DNA of 5,814 nt from assembly GCA_030834765.1 (NCBI GenBank), contig JAUQXG010000478.1, positions 1-5,814 of the forward strand, written 5' to 3'. Below are positions 1-5,308 of this stretch, one piece after another. The translations under genes and the position numbers were made by a program. This DNA is from Lutispora sp. GTDB lineage: Bacteria; Bacillota; Clostridia; Lutisporales; Lutisporaceae. The notes under the pieces are model-generated. The model ran no database searches, was not told the DNA's origin, and saw nothing but the letters and a program-made list of their open reading frames with translations. How positions within the stretch are numbered: position 1 is the stretch's first letter; every line of letters starts with the position of its first letter.

Positions 1-16
1 AGACTATATATTATTG

Positions 17-262
17 TTAATTATTATTTGAATAATCAATTTCATATTCTTCACCGTATTTCCATTGTGAAATTTCATTTTCTTGAGAAATTGAAATTTC
101 ATCATCTTCTATTACTTCATCAATATCAATTGTTTTATAATCAGATTCGCTATCTATGCATTTACAGCAATTATCACACAGCTTATTACTATCTAAATCG
201 CAAATATCACACTCTCCACATTCGGAACATACTCTATCCTCTATTACACATTGTTTACACAT
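17..262 (-). CDS. Small cysteine-rich protein, putative metal-binding, function unknown
   Basis: I do not recognise this 81-residue protein. Its first 35 residues hold ten cysteines (2, 5, 12, 15, 18, 21, 29, 32, 33, 35) in the pattern CxxC-x6-CxxCxxCxxC-x7-CxxCCxC, which suggests zinc or iron-sulfur ligation by a treble/knuckle-like fold. Residues 37-77 form a polar, strongly acidic tail rich in Asp, Glu and Ile. There is no signal peptide or membrane segment, so it is probably cytosolic. The ATG at 262 is chosen because a GGAGG (272-276) sits 9 bases upstream; the frame stays open to a GTG at 307, but that start and an ATG at 295 have no good ribosome binding site. It lies 73 bases downstream of the yneA-like gene on the same strand with no convincing terminator between, so co-transcription from the SOS promoter is possible (inference). 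A weak TAAAAT-like -10 in the gap (near 300) could be its own promoter. Coding status is supported by start site and composition; function is unknown. Confidence 0.8.
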   Translation of the reverse strand: MCKQCVIEDRVCSECGECDICDLDSNKLCDNCCKCIDSESDYKTIDIDEVIEDDEISISQENEISQWKYGEEYEIDYSNNN

Positions 263-335
263 AATAATATTCCTCCATAAAAATAATTCCTTCATATATT
301 TTATCACAAATAGTAACTACTAAGAAGAATAATAT

Positions 336-638
336 TTATTTACTTATGGGGAAATGCAATAGTTGTCCTGGAGTTATGAAGCCACCCTTTAAGTTATTAA
401 TACTAATAACATTATCTATATAATCTCTTATTTCTAAATCTGTGTTATTAACTTTTTTAGATAGTGACCAAAGAGAATCTCCGTTTTGGACATAAACATT
501 TGCAAAATTATATTGCTCTTTTGAATTGGCATTTACACATAAGCCTGATATCATTATTGTCAAAGTAATTAATAAAATTAAAAATGAAGAGATAAGGAAT
601 CTTTTTCTATTAACAACTCTGTAACTATGTAATTTCAT
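336..638 (-). CDS. yneA: YneA-like SOS cell-division suppressor with LysM domain
   Basis: A 100-residue membrane-anchored protein. Residues 1-13 are basic (R7, R11, K12, R13), residues 14-35 form one hydrophobic helix, and residues 46-97 form a single LysM domain (NGDSLWSLSKK near 52-62, INNL at 80-83, TPGQLLHFP at 89-97). This architecture and length match Bacillus subtilis YneA (about 105 residues), which delays septation after DNA damage. It is expected to sit in the membrane with the LysM domain outside, contacting peptidoglycan. The start ATG at 638 follows AGGAGG (650-655) with an 11-base gap. It is divergent from lexA and its promoter carries two LexA boxes, which is the same arrangement as lexA/yneA in Bacillus and strongly supports SOS control. 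Sequence similarity outside the LysM motif is not diagnostic, so the functional assignment rests mainly on architecture plus context; a generic LysM protein is the alternative. Confidence 0.85.
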   Translation of the reverse strand: MKLHSYRVVNRKRFLISSFLILLITLTIMISGLCVNANSKEQYNFANVYVQNGDSLWSLSKKVNNTDLEIRDYIDNVISINNLKGGFITPGQLLHFPISK

Positions 639-651
639 AATTTATCATTCC

Positions 652-685
652 TCCTATATATAGAACATACGTTCTATATATAGGA
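652..685. repeat. 34-bp interrupted palindrome (15-bp perfect arms, 4-base centre)
   Basis: Bases 652-666 (tcctatatatagaac) are exactly complementary to 671-685, separated by atac. The centre is LexA box 1; the outer parts extend the symmetry into the Shine-Dalgarno of the yneA-like gene on one side and its predicted -10 (TATCCT, 682-687) on the other. It is an extended LexA operator, and if transcription starts upstream of 685 it could also fold in mRNA. Confidence 0.85.
662..675. promoter_or_regulatory. LexA (SOS) box 1, at yneA transcription start
   Basis: The sequence AGAACATACGTTCT matches the Gram-positive LexA consensus CGAACRNRYGTTYC at 12 of 14 positions, with both GAAC and GTTC half-sites intact and only the outermost bases differing. 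It covers roughly +1 to +14 of the predicted yneA transcript, where bound LexA would block initiation. Confidence 0.85.
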
Positions 686-710
686 TATACGAATGTATGT
701 TCTATGTCAA
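682..710 (-). promoter_or_regulatory. Predicted yneA promoter (sigma-A type)
   Basis: On the minus strand there is a perfect -35 TTGACA (705-710), a 17-base spacer and a -10 TATCCT (682-687; two mismatches to TATAAT). The A/T tract at 711-728 directly upstream could act as an UP element. LexA box 2 lies in the spacer and box 1 covers the predicted start near 675, so this should be a tightly LexA-repressed promoter. The -10 is the weaker element. Confidence 0.7.
690..703. promoter_or_regulatory. LexA (SOS) box 2, inside the yneA promoter spacer
   Basis: CGAATGTATGTTCT matches the consensus CGAACRNRYGTTYC at 12 of 14 positions (fifth base T for C, last base T for C). It occupies the spacer between -35 and -10 of the yneA promoter. 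Read in opposite orientations, boxes 1 and 2 share an 11-base stretch GTATGTTCTAT, and their centres are 28 bp apart. Confidence 0.75.
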
Positions 711-729
711 TATATTATTTAAAAAAATA

Positions 730-743
730 CGAACACATGTTTG
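730..743. promoter_or_regulatory. LexA (SOS) box 3, lexA autoregulatory operator
   Basis: CGAACACATGTTTG matches the consensus CGAACRNRYGTTYC at 13 of 14 positions, the best of the three boxes. It overlaps the predicted lexA -35 (741-746), so LexA binding here would shut off its own gene. Its centre is 40 bp from that of box 2. Confidence 0.88.
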
Positions 744-768
744 AATTATGTCTGCAGTATGTTATAAT
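741..768 (+). promoter_or_regulatory. Predicted lexA promoter
   Basis: There is a perfect -10 TATAAT at 763-768 and a partial -35 TTGAAT at 741-746 (first four bases of TTGACA), with a 16-base spacer. The predicted start is near 775, giving a leader of about 36 bases before the ATG at 811. LexA box 3 overlaps the -35. Confidence 0.8.
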
Positions 769-810
769 ATCAGTAGCAAAATAAAAACATAGGTATGTGG
801 AGTGTAAATT

Positions 811-1431
811 ATGTATAATGATGAACTTAGCGTGAAGCAAATACAAATAATTGAGTTTATAAAAAAAGAATTGCAAAAAAAAGGATATCCCCCTTCTGTT
901 CGGGAAATTTGTGATGCTGTCAACCTTAAATCTACTTCTACAGTTCACGGACATCTTGAACGATTAGAGAAAAAAGGCTTTATTAGACGTGATCCCACAA
1001 AGCCTAGAGCTATTGAAATATTAGATGATGAAATGAATATATACAAGAAAGAAGTAATTGAAATTCCTATTTTAGGGAGAGTTACAGCAGGCTTGCCTAT
1101 ATTGGCCCAACAAAATATTGAGGACACTTTTGCTATTCCTGTTGAATTCATTGGAAGAGAAACATCTTTTATGCTCGTAGTAAAAGGTGATAGTATGATT
1201 AATGCAGGTATATTGGATGGTGATTATGTAATTGTTAGGCAGCAAAGCACAGCTCAAAGTGGTGATATTGTAGTAGCTTTATTAGATGAAGAAGAGGCCA
1301 CTGTAAAAACTTTTTATAGGGAGAATAATGGATATTATAGATTGCAGCCTCAAAATGAAAATTATGCCCCTATAATAACTCAGGATCTTAAAATTTTAGG
1401 TATAGTTACTGGCGTATTTAGAAAATTTTAA
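811..1431 (+). CDS. lexA: LexA, SOS transcriptional repressor (self-cleaving)
   Basis: A full-length 206-residue LexA. Residues 1-70 form the winged helix-turn-helix DNA-binding domain (PPSVREI at 27-33, then [12 protein letters not shown] at 41-52 as recognition helix). Residues 85-206 form the S24 peptidase-like domain with the cleavage site A93-G94 (in GRVTAGLP), nucleophile S128 (in KGDSM) and general base K166 (in ATVKTF), all at the spacing expected for the family. In undamaged cells the dimer represses SOS genes; RecA filaments on single-stranded DNA stimulate the A-G self-cleavage. The start ATG follows GGAG (799-802) with 8 bases between. It is monocistronic: its own LexA-controlled promoter lies upstream, a strong terminator follows at 1435, and the next gene is convergent. 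Nothing in the sequence suggests a defect. Confidence 0.98.
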   Translation: MYNDELSVKQIQIIEFIKKELQKKGYPPSVREICDAVNLKSTSTVHGHLERLEKKGFIRRDPTKPRAIEILDDEMNIYKKEVIEIPILGRVTAGLPILAQQNIEDTFAIPVEFIGRETSFMLVVKGDSMINAGILDGDYVIVRQQSTAQSGDIVVALLDEEEATVKTFYRENNGYYRLQPQNENYAPIITQDLKILGIVTGVFRKF

Positions 1432-1434
1432 AAT

Positions 1435-1466
1435 AAAAAACACAAACTACTTAGTTTGTGTTTTTT
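1435..1466. terminator. Bidirectional rho-independent terminator, lexA / glutamine synthetase
   Basis: A perfect 14-bp stem (1435-1448 with 1453-1466), whose core is ACACAAACT / AGTTTGTGT, closes on a 4-base loop (actt). The outer A/T pairs give a U-run on either strand, so it can end lexA (plus) 3 bases after its stop codon and the convergent glutamine synthetase gene (minus) 32 bases after its stop. Confidence 0.93.
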
Positions 1467-1498
1467 ATTTTGCGTTTTCAATTTATATATTATTTTTT

Positions 1499-3424
1499 CT
1501 ATAAATCTATAAGATTTCGTTTATAAAGACTATATAATTTATTCAATTCATCTATCTTTATTTTTATATCTATCTGAAGAATTGATAACAACTCATAATC
1601 TTTATTTGCTGCGGCCTCTCTAATCTTTGTACATAAGGACTTATAATTGAAAGTATCCTTCATGATATTATTTCTAAGCTCATTTATTCGTGTCCAATAC
1701 GAAATATCAAGATCCTGTGGATTTTGTGTTTGATGTAATGGCTTGCAGTTTCTGACAAAATCTATATATTGTGGGAGCATTCTATTTAGAATCTCAGTTG
1801 TCCATCTAGATATTGCGGCTACCGAGAAACTTTCTATTATCTGATAATCCATTACATCCGCATCCATAAGAGTTTTAACCTTATCCGGATAATTATTTAT
1901 GTTTTTAATATTTTCATATACTGTGGATGGATGTATTCCAAAAAAGTTATTTCTTTCTTCTAGGGTATAATGCTCAAATACATCTTCTTCACTTCTATAT
2001 GCCCTTCCAGATTGAAGATAAAATCCAGCTTCGTTGGGAGCTTTAGAAATTTCTTTTTCTAATTCACTTAAACTCTTCTCAGCGTTAACTACGGCTTTGA
2101 TTCCGTCCAACATTGTTTGATATATGACTGCTATTGATAAATAAGAATTCGTAAGTGGATTCGGAGATCTTACTTCAAACCTTGTAGCAAGCATATTTTT
2201 CATATCTCTTATTAGTCCTACCAAAATTGTTCTGTTACGAGATGGAGTTTCAATGTCATGCCCTAGAGAAGAAACAATGCAGATTGGCGCTTCAAATCCA
2301 GGCTTTAATCTATTCAAGGAATCTATAGTAGAAGAGATAAATGGATTTACAACTTCGTAGTTTTTAAGCAACCCCATTAACGCGCCATAGCCGATTGGAC
2401 TAATAAAATCTTTTTTTGAGTCTATAGCAGAAAATAAATTTACGATTGCTCCGCTTTTTAGTTTTAAAGCTGCACCAATATGAGTATGTTTGCCATTGCC
2501 TGCAACTCCTTCAATAGGCTTCGCTTGAAAAGTAACCTCCAAGCCATTTTTCCTAAAAACCTCATTTACTAGAATTCTAACTAAAAGATCATTATCAGCA
2601 GCTTGGAGCGAATTATCATATTTCCAATCAATTTCTAACTGCTCCATAATATGATTCAAATTTCCGGAATCATCTAGTTGGGCTAGTATTCCACCAACTT
2701 CCTTATGACCCATTTCAGGGTTAAGACCATACTTTTCCATTAGCATAAGAGATTGTTCTAATGCAGTCCTAACAACGCCTCTTGTTCTTTTCCAATATTG
2801 TTCTTGAAGCACTTGAGAAGCTGATAAAGCTTCTATATCCGCCTTGTCATTTGGTGTCTTTACCCAAAACTCTAATTCAGTAGCGGAGGTCATTAAGACA
2901 TCGGAAATATCTTCGTAATTTATTTTAAAATAATCACAAATGTATGGACTGTTTTTAAAAATATCCAATAAAGTTTCTTTGAAATGATTGACTGCGTTTT
3001 TTAGTACCGAGCGAGAATCTACTTCTCTATTGTTATGGATTAGGAAGGAAGGTATTCTTAGTGAACCTACTGGTTTACCACTTTCCGCATCTATATTTTC
3101 ATAATTATAATCAACAAACCATCTAGATTCTTTATCTGCAACGATATCAATTTTTCCATTATTTAAAGTAGCTATATTAGGTAATACAACACTTGAACCA
3201 TCTGTTTGAATGGAACCATTTAGGAATTCATCGATATCTTCATAAAAGTTGATTATAGGAATTTTTTCATCGGTATCATTTCCAGCTAAGTCTACCCCTA
3301 CCAATGAAACAAACTTTATTTCAGGATGCATTTTCAATAGATCGATTAACTGAGATCTATTATATTCTTTTGGGTTTATCGTATAAATTAGATCTTCCTT
3401 TAATGAATTAATAAAATTTTTCAT
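1499..3424 (-). CDS. glnA: Divergent long glutamine synthetase
   Basis: Member of the glutamine synthetase fold family (ATP + glutamate + ammonia to glutamine), 641 residues from the ATG at 3424. Residue numbers here count from the GTG at 3433 (ATG = residue 4). The N-terminal beta-grasp part carries DGSS at 78-81. Catalytic-domain motifs: ELEFW 186-190, H243-x-EV with E245, E267 in QLEID, GNGKHTH 312-318, NRLKPGFEAP 374-383, NR 400-401 and RFEVRSPNP 418-426. These match the classical metal, glutamate and ATP ligands. Oddities: about 20 extra residues between E245 and E267; alanine (A311) where type I enzymes have Asn before the GSGMH motif; no Arg at the position of Salmonella R344; and about 85 helical residues after the usual end. 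Classical type I enzymes are about 445 residues and type III about 700; this fits neither, though GKH resembles type III. It has its own promoter and terminator, so it is monocistronic. A related ligase with another amine or acid substrate cannot be excluded. Confidence 0.88.
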   Translation of the reverse strand: MKNFINSLKEDLIYTINPKEYNRSQLIDLLKMHPEIKFVSLVGVDLAGNDTDEKIPIINFYEDIDEFLNGSIQTDGSSVVLPNIATLNNGKIDIVADKESRWFVDYNYENIDAESGKPVGSLRIPSFLIHNNREVDSRSVLKNAVNHFKETLLDIFKNSPYICDYFKINYEDISDVLMTSATELEFWVKTPNDKADIEALSASQVLQEQYWKRTRGVVRTALEQSLMLMEKYGLNPEMGHKEVGGILAQLDDSGNLNHIMEQLEIDWKYDNSLQAADNDLLVRILVNEVFRKNGLEVTFQAKPIEGVAGNGKHTHIGAALKLKSGAIVNLFSAIDSKKDFISPIGYGALMGLLKNYEVVNPFISSTIDSLNRLKPGFEAPICIVSSLGHDIETPSRNRTILVGLIRDMKNMLATRFEVRSPNPLTNSYLSIAVIYQTMLDGIKAVVNAEKSLSELEKEISKAPNEAGFYLQSGRAYRSEEDVFEHYTLEERNNFFGIHPSTVYENIKNINNYPDKVKTLMDADVMDYQIIESFSVAAISRWTTEILNRMLPQYIDFVRNCKPLHQTQNPQDLDISYWTRINELRNNIMKDTFNYKSLCTKIREAAANKDYELLSILQIDIKIKIDELNKLYSLYKRNLIDL

Positions 3425-3433
3425 ATGATTCAC

Positions 3434-3441
3434 CTTCCTTA
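3434..3441 (-). promoter_or_regulatory. Ribosome binding site deciding the glutamine synthetase start
   Basis: The minus strand reads AAGGAAGGTGAATCATATG. A GTG at 3433-3431 is in frame but lies inside the Shine-Dalgarno-like AAGGAAGGTGA itself. The ATG at 3424 is spaced correctly from it and is preferred; the protein then begins MKNFINS. Confidence 0.75.
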
Positions 3442-3500
3442 TTATTTGGATAATTAATAATTATACATTTAATTAGACTATATATTCCTTTAGCCGTTAA

Positions 3501-3514
3501 TAATGTATACATTA
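3501..3514. promoter_or_regulatory. 14-bp perfect palindrome over the glutamine synthetase promoter, candidate operator
   Basis: TAATGTATACATTA is its own reverse complement. It overlaps the -10 (3511-3516) and the predicted start (about 3504). The position is ideal for a dimeric repressor. It is not a GlnR/TnrA box (TGTNA-N7-TNACA); the GTATAC core resembles sites bound by some GntR-family regulators (inference only). Confidence 0.55.
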
Positions 3515-3539
3515 TACCATTTGTGATTAATCATGTAAA
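3511..3539 (-). promoter_or_regulatory. Strong sigma-A promoter for glutamine synthetase
   Basis: On the minus strand: -35 TTTACA (3534-3539, one mismatch), exact 17-base spacer, -10 TATAAT (3511-3516, perfect). The predicted start near 3504 gives a leader of about 80 bases. The spacer contains a second short palindrome, TGATTAATCA (3524-3533). The promoter begins immediately after the upstream terminator hairpin, making this gene a separate transcription unit. Confidence 0.85.
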
Positions 3540-3603
3540 TTAAAATGTAGATATAAAAAAGGACTGAATCTTAATGATACAATCCTTTTTAATCTACATT
3601 TTA
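3540..3603 (-). terminator. Long hairpin terminator spanning the ynbB stop codon
   Basis: The arms 3540-3563 and 3583-3604 are complementary over about 21 pairs with a two-base bulge region. The intervening bases can add a further short stem (TTGTATC / GATTCAG with one mismatch) closing on ATTAA. On the minus strand the inner GGA...TCC stem is followed by TTTTTT, a typical rho-independent terminator for ynbB. The TAG stop (3594-3596) and the last sense codons of ynbB lie inside the 5' arm. Confidence 0.85.
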
Positions 3604-4886
3604 ATTATATTTTTATTAACCAAGTTTTGTAATGCATATATGATTCCTATTTTGGCATGATCAAAAGTTAAACCACCTTGTAAATATGCAATATATGGAG
3701 ATCTTAAAGGTGCATCAGCACTTAATTCAATAGATGAACCTTGTACAAAGCCTCCAGCGGCCATTATAACTTGATCGTTATATCCTGGCATATCCCATGG
3801 AACGGGATTTACGAAAGAGTCCACGGGAGACCCCTTCTGTATTCCTTCACAAAACGCTATTAAAGCTTCTGGATTGTTAAATTTGATGGCTTGTATTATG
3901 TCACTTCTCTTTGAATCAAAATTGGGATTGACTTCAAATCCTAATTTTGAAAAAAGCTTCGAGCAAAACACTGCACCTTTTACAGCTTCAGAAACCACAT
4001 GAGGAGCTAAAAACAAGCCTTGTAAGAATAATCTATTTATACCTAATGTAGCACCACATTCTTTGCCTATACCGGGCGCAATCATTCTCTCTGATGCCAA
4101 TTGGACCAATTCTTTTTTACCAGCTACATAGCCCCCAACAGGAGCAATCCCACCTCCTGGATTTTTTATTAATGATCCTGCAATAATATCAGCCCCTACT
4201 TCAGTTGGCTCCTGATAGTCCATGAATTCTCCATAACAGTTATCGACCATACATATAACATCTTTATTGATATTTTTTATAAAGTTAATTGCTTCACGGA
4301 TATCGTCTAAAGTTAATGAAGGTCGCCAACTATAGCCTGTTGAGCGCTGAATTAATATGAGTTTCGTTTTACAATTCATTTCTTTTGATATCTGAGCATA
4401 ATCAATTTTGCCGTCACTTTTTAAGTCTACTTGTTTATAATTAATTCCGAAATCTTTAAGACTTCCTGATGGGCTTTCATCAATTCCAATAATATTGTGC
4501 AATGTATCATAAGGTTTACCAGTTATAGCTAGCAGCTCATCTCCGGGTCTTAGAATCCCATAAAAGCAAAGAGATAATGCATGTGTGCCTGATACAATGT
4601 GGGGTCTTACTAGAGCATCCTCGGTTTTGAAAATATCAGCATAGATTCTATCCACATTTTCTCTACCAATATCTCCGTAACCATAACCAGTTGAGTAGTT
4701 GAAGTGGGTATCACTTAGCCTATTTTTCTGCATTGCGCCAAGAACTTTATATTGATTAAATTCTCTAACTTCATCTATATGCATAAATTGAATAGCAATC
4801 TCTTTTTCAACTTCATTGCATAAGTCAATAATTACTTTATCAATTTTTAACTCTTTGGTTAAATAATCTATTGTTTTATCATTCAT
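3594..4886 (-). CDS. ynbB: PLP-dependent methionine gamma-lyase-like / 'aluminum resistance' family protein
   Basis: A full-length 430-residue cytosolic enzyme of the fold-type I, pyridoxal-phosphate-dependent family (Pfam Met_gamma_lyase, related to B. subtilis YnbB). Visible features are the phosphate-loop region SGTHALS at 99-105, D215 in MVDNCYGEF (213-221), which should pair with the pyridine nitrogen, and K241 in SLIKNPGGG (238-246), the expected Schiff-base lysine. A glycine-rich substrate-loop region with AAGGFVQGSS follows at 376-385. The biological substrate is not established; names in databases (aluminum resistance, methionine gamma-lyase) are historical. ATG at 4886 has AGGTG (4896-4900) 9 bases upstream. 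It lies 72 bases downstream of hfq on the same strand, separated by a 30-bp palindrome, so it is probably transcribed in part from the miaA-hfq operon. No truncation or missing catalytic residue is seen. Confidence 0.93.
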   Translation of the reverse strand: MNDKTIDYLTKELKIDKVIIDLCNEVEKEIAIQFMHIDEVREFNQYKVLGAMQKNRLSDTHFNYSTGYGYGDIGRENVDRIYADIFKTEDALVRPHIVSGTHALSLCFYGILRPGDELLAITGKPYDTLHNIIGIDESPSGSLKDFGINYKQVDLKSDGKIDYAQISKEMNCKTKLILIQRSTGYSWRPSLTLDDIREAINFIKNINKDVICMVDNCYGEFMDYQEPTEVGADIIAGSLIKNPGGGIAPVGGYVAGKKELVQLASERMIAPGIGKECGATLGINRLFLQGLFLAPHVVSEAVKGAVFCSKLFSKLGFEVNPNFDSKRSDIIQAIKFNNPEALIAFCEGIQKGSPVDSFVNPVPWDMPGYNDQVIMAAGGFVQGSSIELSADAPLRSPYIAYLQGGLTFDHAKIGIIYALQNLVNKNIIKM

Positions 4887-4906
4887 TTTTTATTTCACCT
4901 CATAAA

Positions 4907-4936
4907 ATAAGCTATTTCAAATTTGAAATAGCTTAT
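4907..4936 (-). terminator. 30-bp perfect palindrome between hfq and ynbB, possible attenuator
   Basis: Two 15-base arms meet without interruption (centre between 4921 and 4922). Core: AAGCTATTTCAAA / TTTGAAATAGCTT. In minus-strand RNA it would form a 13-bp stem with an AAUU loop followed by UUUAUG, a rather poor U-tract, and it ends only 6 bases before the ynbB Shine-Dalgarno. It is best read as a leaky terminator or mRNA-stability/processing hairpin after hfq; a DNA operator is the alternative. Confidence 0.6.
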
Positions 4937-4958
4937 AAAATACTATTTTAACGAATCG

Positions 4959-5207
4959 TTATTTGGCTTCCTGTGTTCTATCAGTAAAAGCAAAATTTAT
5001 TTGCTTCATAGGTATTATTGTTGAAACAGCATGCTTATACACTAGCTGCTGCTTGCCTTCTGAATCTAATACGATTGTATAATTATCAAAGCCCTTTACT
5101 AGGCCTTTCAATTGAAAACCATTTACTAAGAATATGGTAATATTTATATGTTCCTTTCTTACCTGATTAAGAAATACATCCTGCAAGTTAATATTCGTCT
5201 TATTCAT
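4959..5207 (-). CDS. hfq: Hfq, Sm-like RNA chaperone
   Basis: An 82-residue Hfq, the hexameric ring protein that binds small RNAs and U-rich or A-rich mRNA segments. The N-terminal helix has LQDVFLNQ at 8-15 (Q9 and D10 of the proximal face). The Sm1 strand region has NGFQLKG at 29-35 and [10 protein letters not shown] at 38-47 (F40 equivalent to the proximal-face Phe), and Sm2 is the signature YKHAVSTI at 57-64. The rim patch reads RKEH (17-20), less basic than the RRER of E. coli, as is common in Firmicutes. The C-terminal tail is short (about 15 residues). ATG at 5207 follows GGAGG (5215-5219) with 7 bases between. It follows miaA in the same direction after 101 bases, a conserved pairing across bacteria, so co-transcription with miaA is likely. 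Confidence 0.97.
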   Translation of the reverse strand: MNKTNINLQDVFLNQVRKEHINITIFLVNGFQLKGLVKGFDNYTIVLDSEGKQQLVYKHAVSTIIPMKQINFAFTDRTQEAK

Positions 5208-5308
5208 CTAAACCCCTCCATAATAAAATCTGCAATCCAACTAAGCATAAACTTATTCTTTTAAATTAAAGTATATTCTTATTATAATTATTTCATTTGA
5301 TATTTATT
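5208..5308 (-). other. miaA-hfq intergenic region
   Basis: This AT-rich 101-base gap has no terminator-like hairpin on the minus strand. A TATAAT (5281-5286) and a TATACT (5270-5275) could serve as -10 elements for hfq, but neither has a recognisable -35 at the right distance. The only firm element is the hfq ribosome binding site at 5215-5219. Confidence 0.5.

Noticed and set aside
28..264. Plus-strand open frame of 78 codons
   Set aside because: It is the antisense shadow of the cysteine-rich gene, has low-complexity His/Tyr/Leu-rich translation and no ribosome binding site.
308..330. Terminator after the yneA-like gene (TAGTA-GT-TACTA)
   Set aside because: The stem is five A/T-rich pairs with a two-base loop and lacks a following U-run.
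534..548. Possible lipoprotein signal in the LysM protein (Cys34 after the hydrophobic helix)
   Set aside because: The residues before the cysteine (S-G-L-C) do not fit a lipobox, which needs a small residue at -1; a plain membrane anchor fits better.
715..1257. Three minus-strand open frames overlapping lexA (715-954, 945-1151, 1072-1257)
   Set aside because: They lie antisense to an unmistakable full-length lexA, lack ribosome binding sites and show no recognisable domains.
3425..3504. Riboswitch or attenuator in the glutamine synthetase leader
   Set aside because: Only weak stems (GGCTA/TAGTC, ATTATT/AATAAT) are found in the about 80-base leader, with no terminator-like U-run and no known aptamer consensus.
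3501..3521. GlnR/TnrA box near the glutamine synthetase promoter
   Set aside because: The sequence TGTAT-ACATTAT-TAACG only partly fits TGTNA-N7-TNACA; the fifth base and the second half-site fail.
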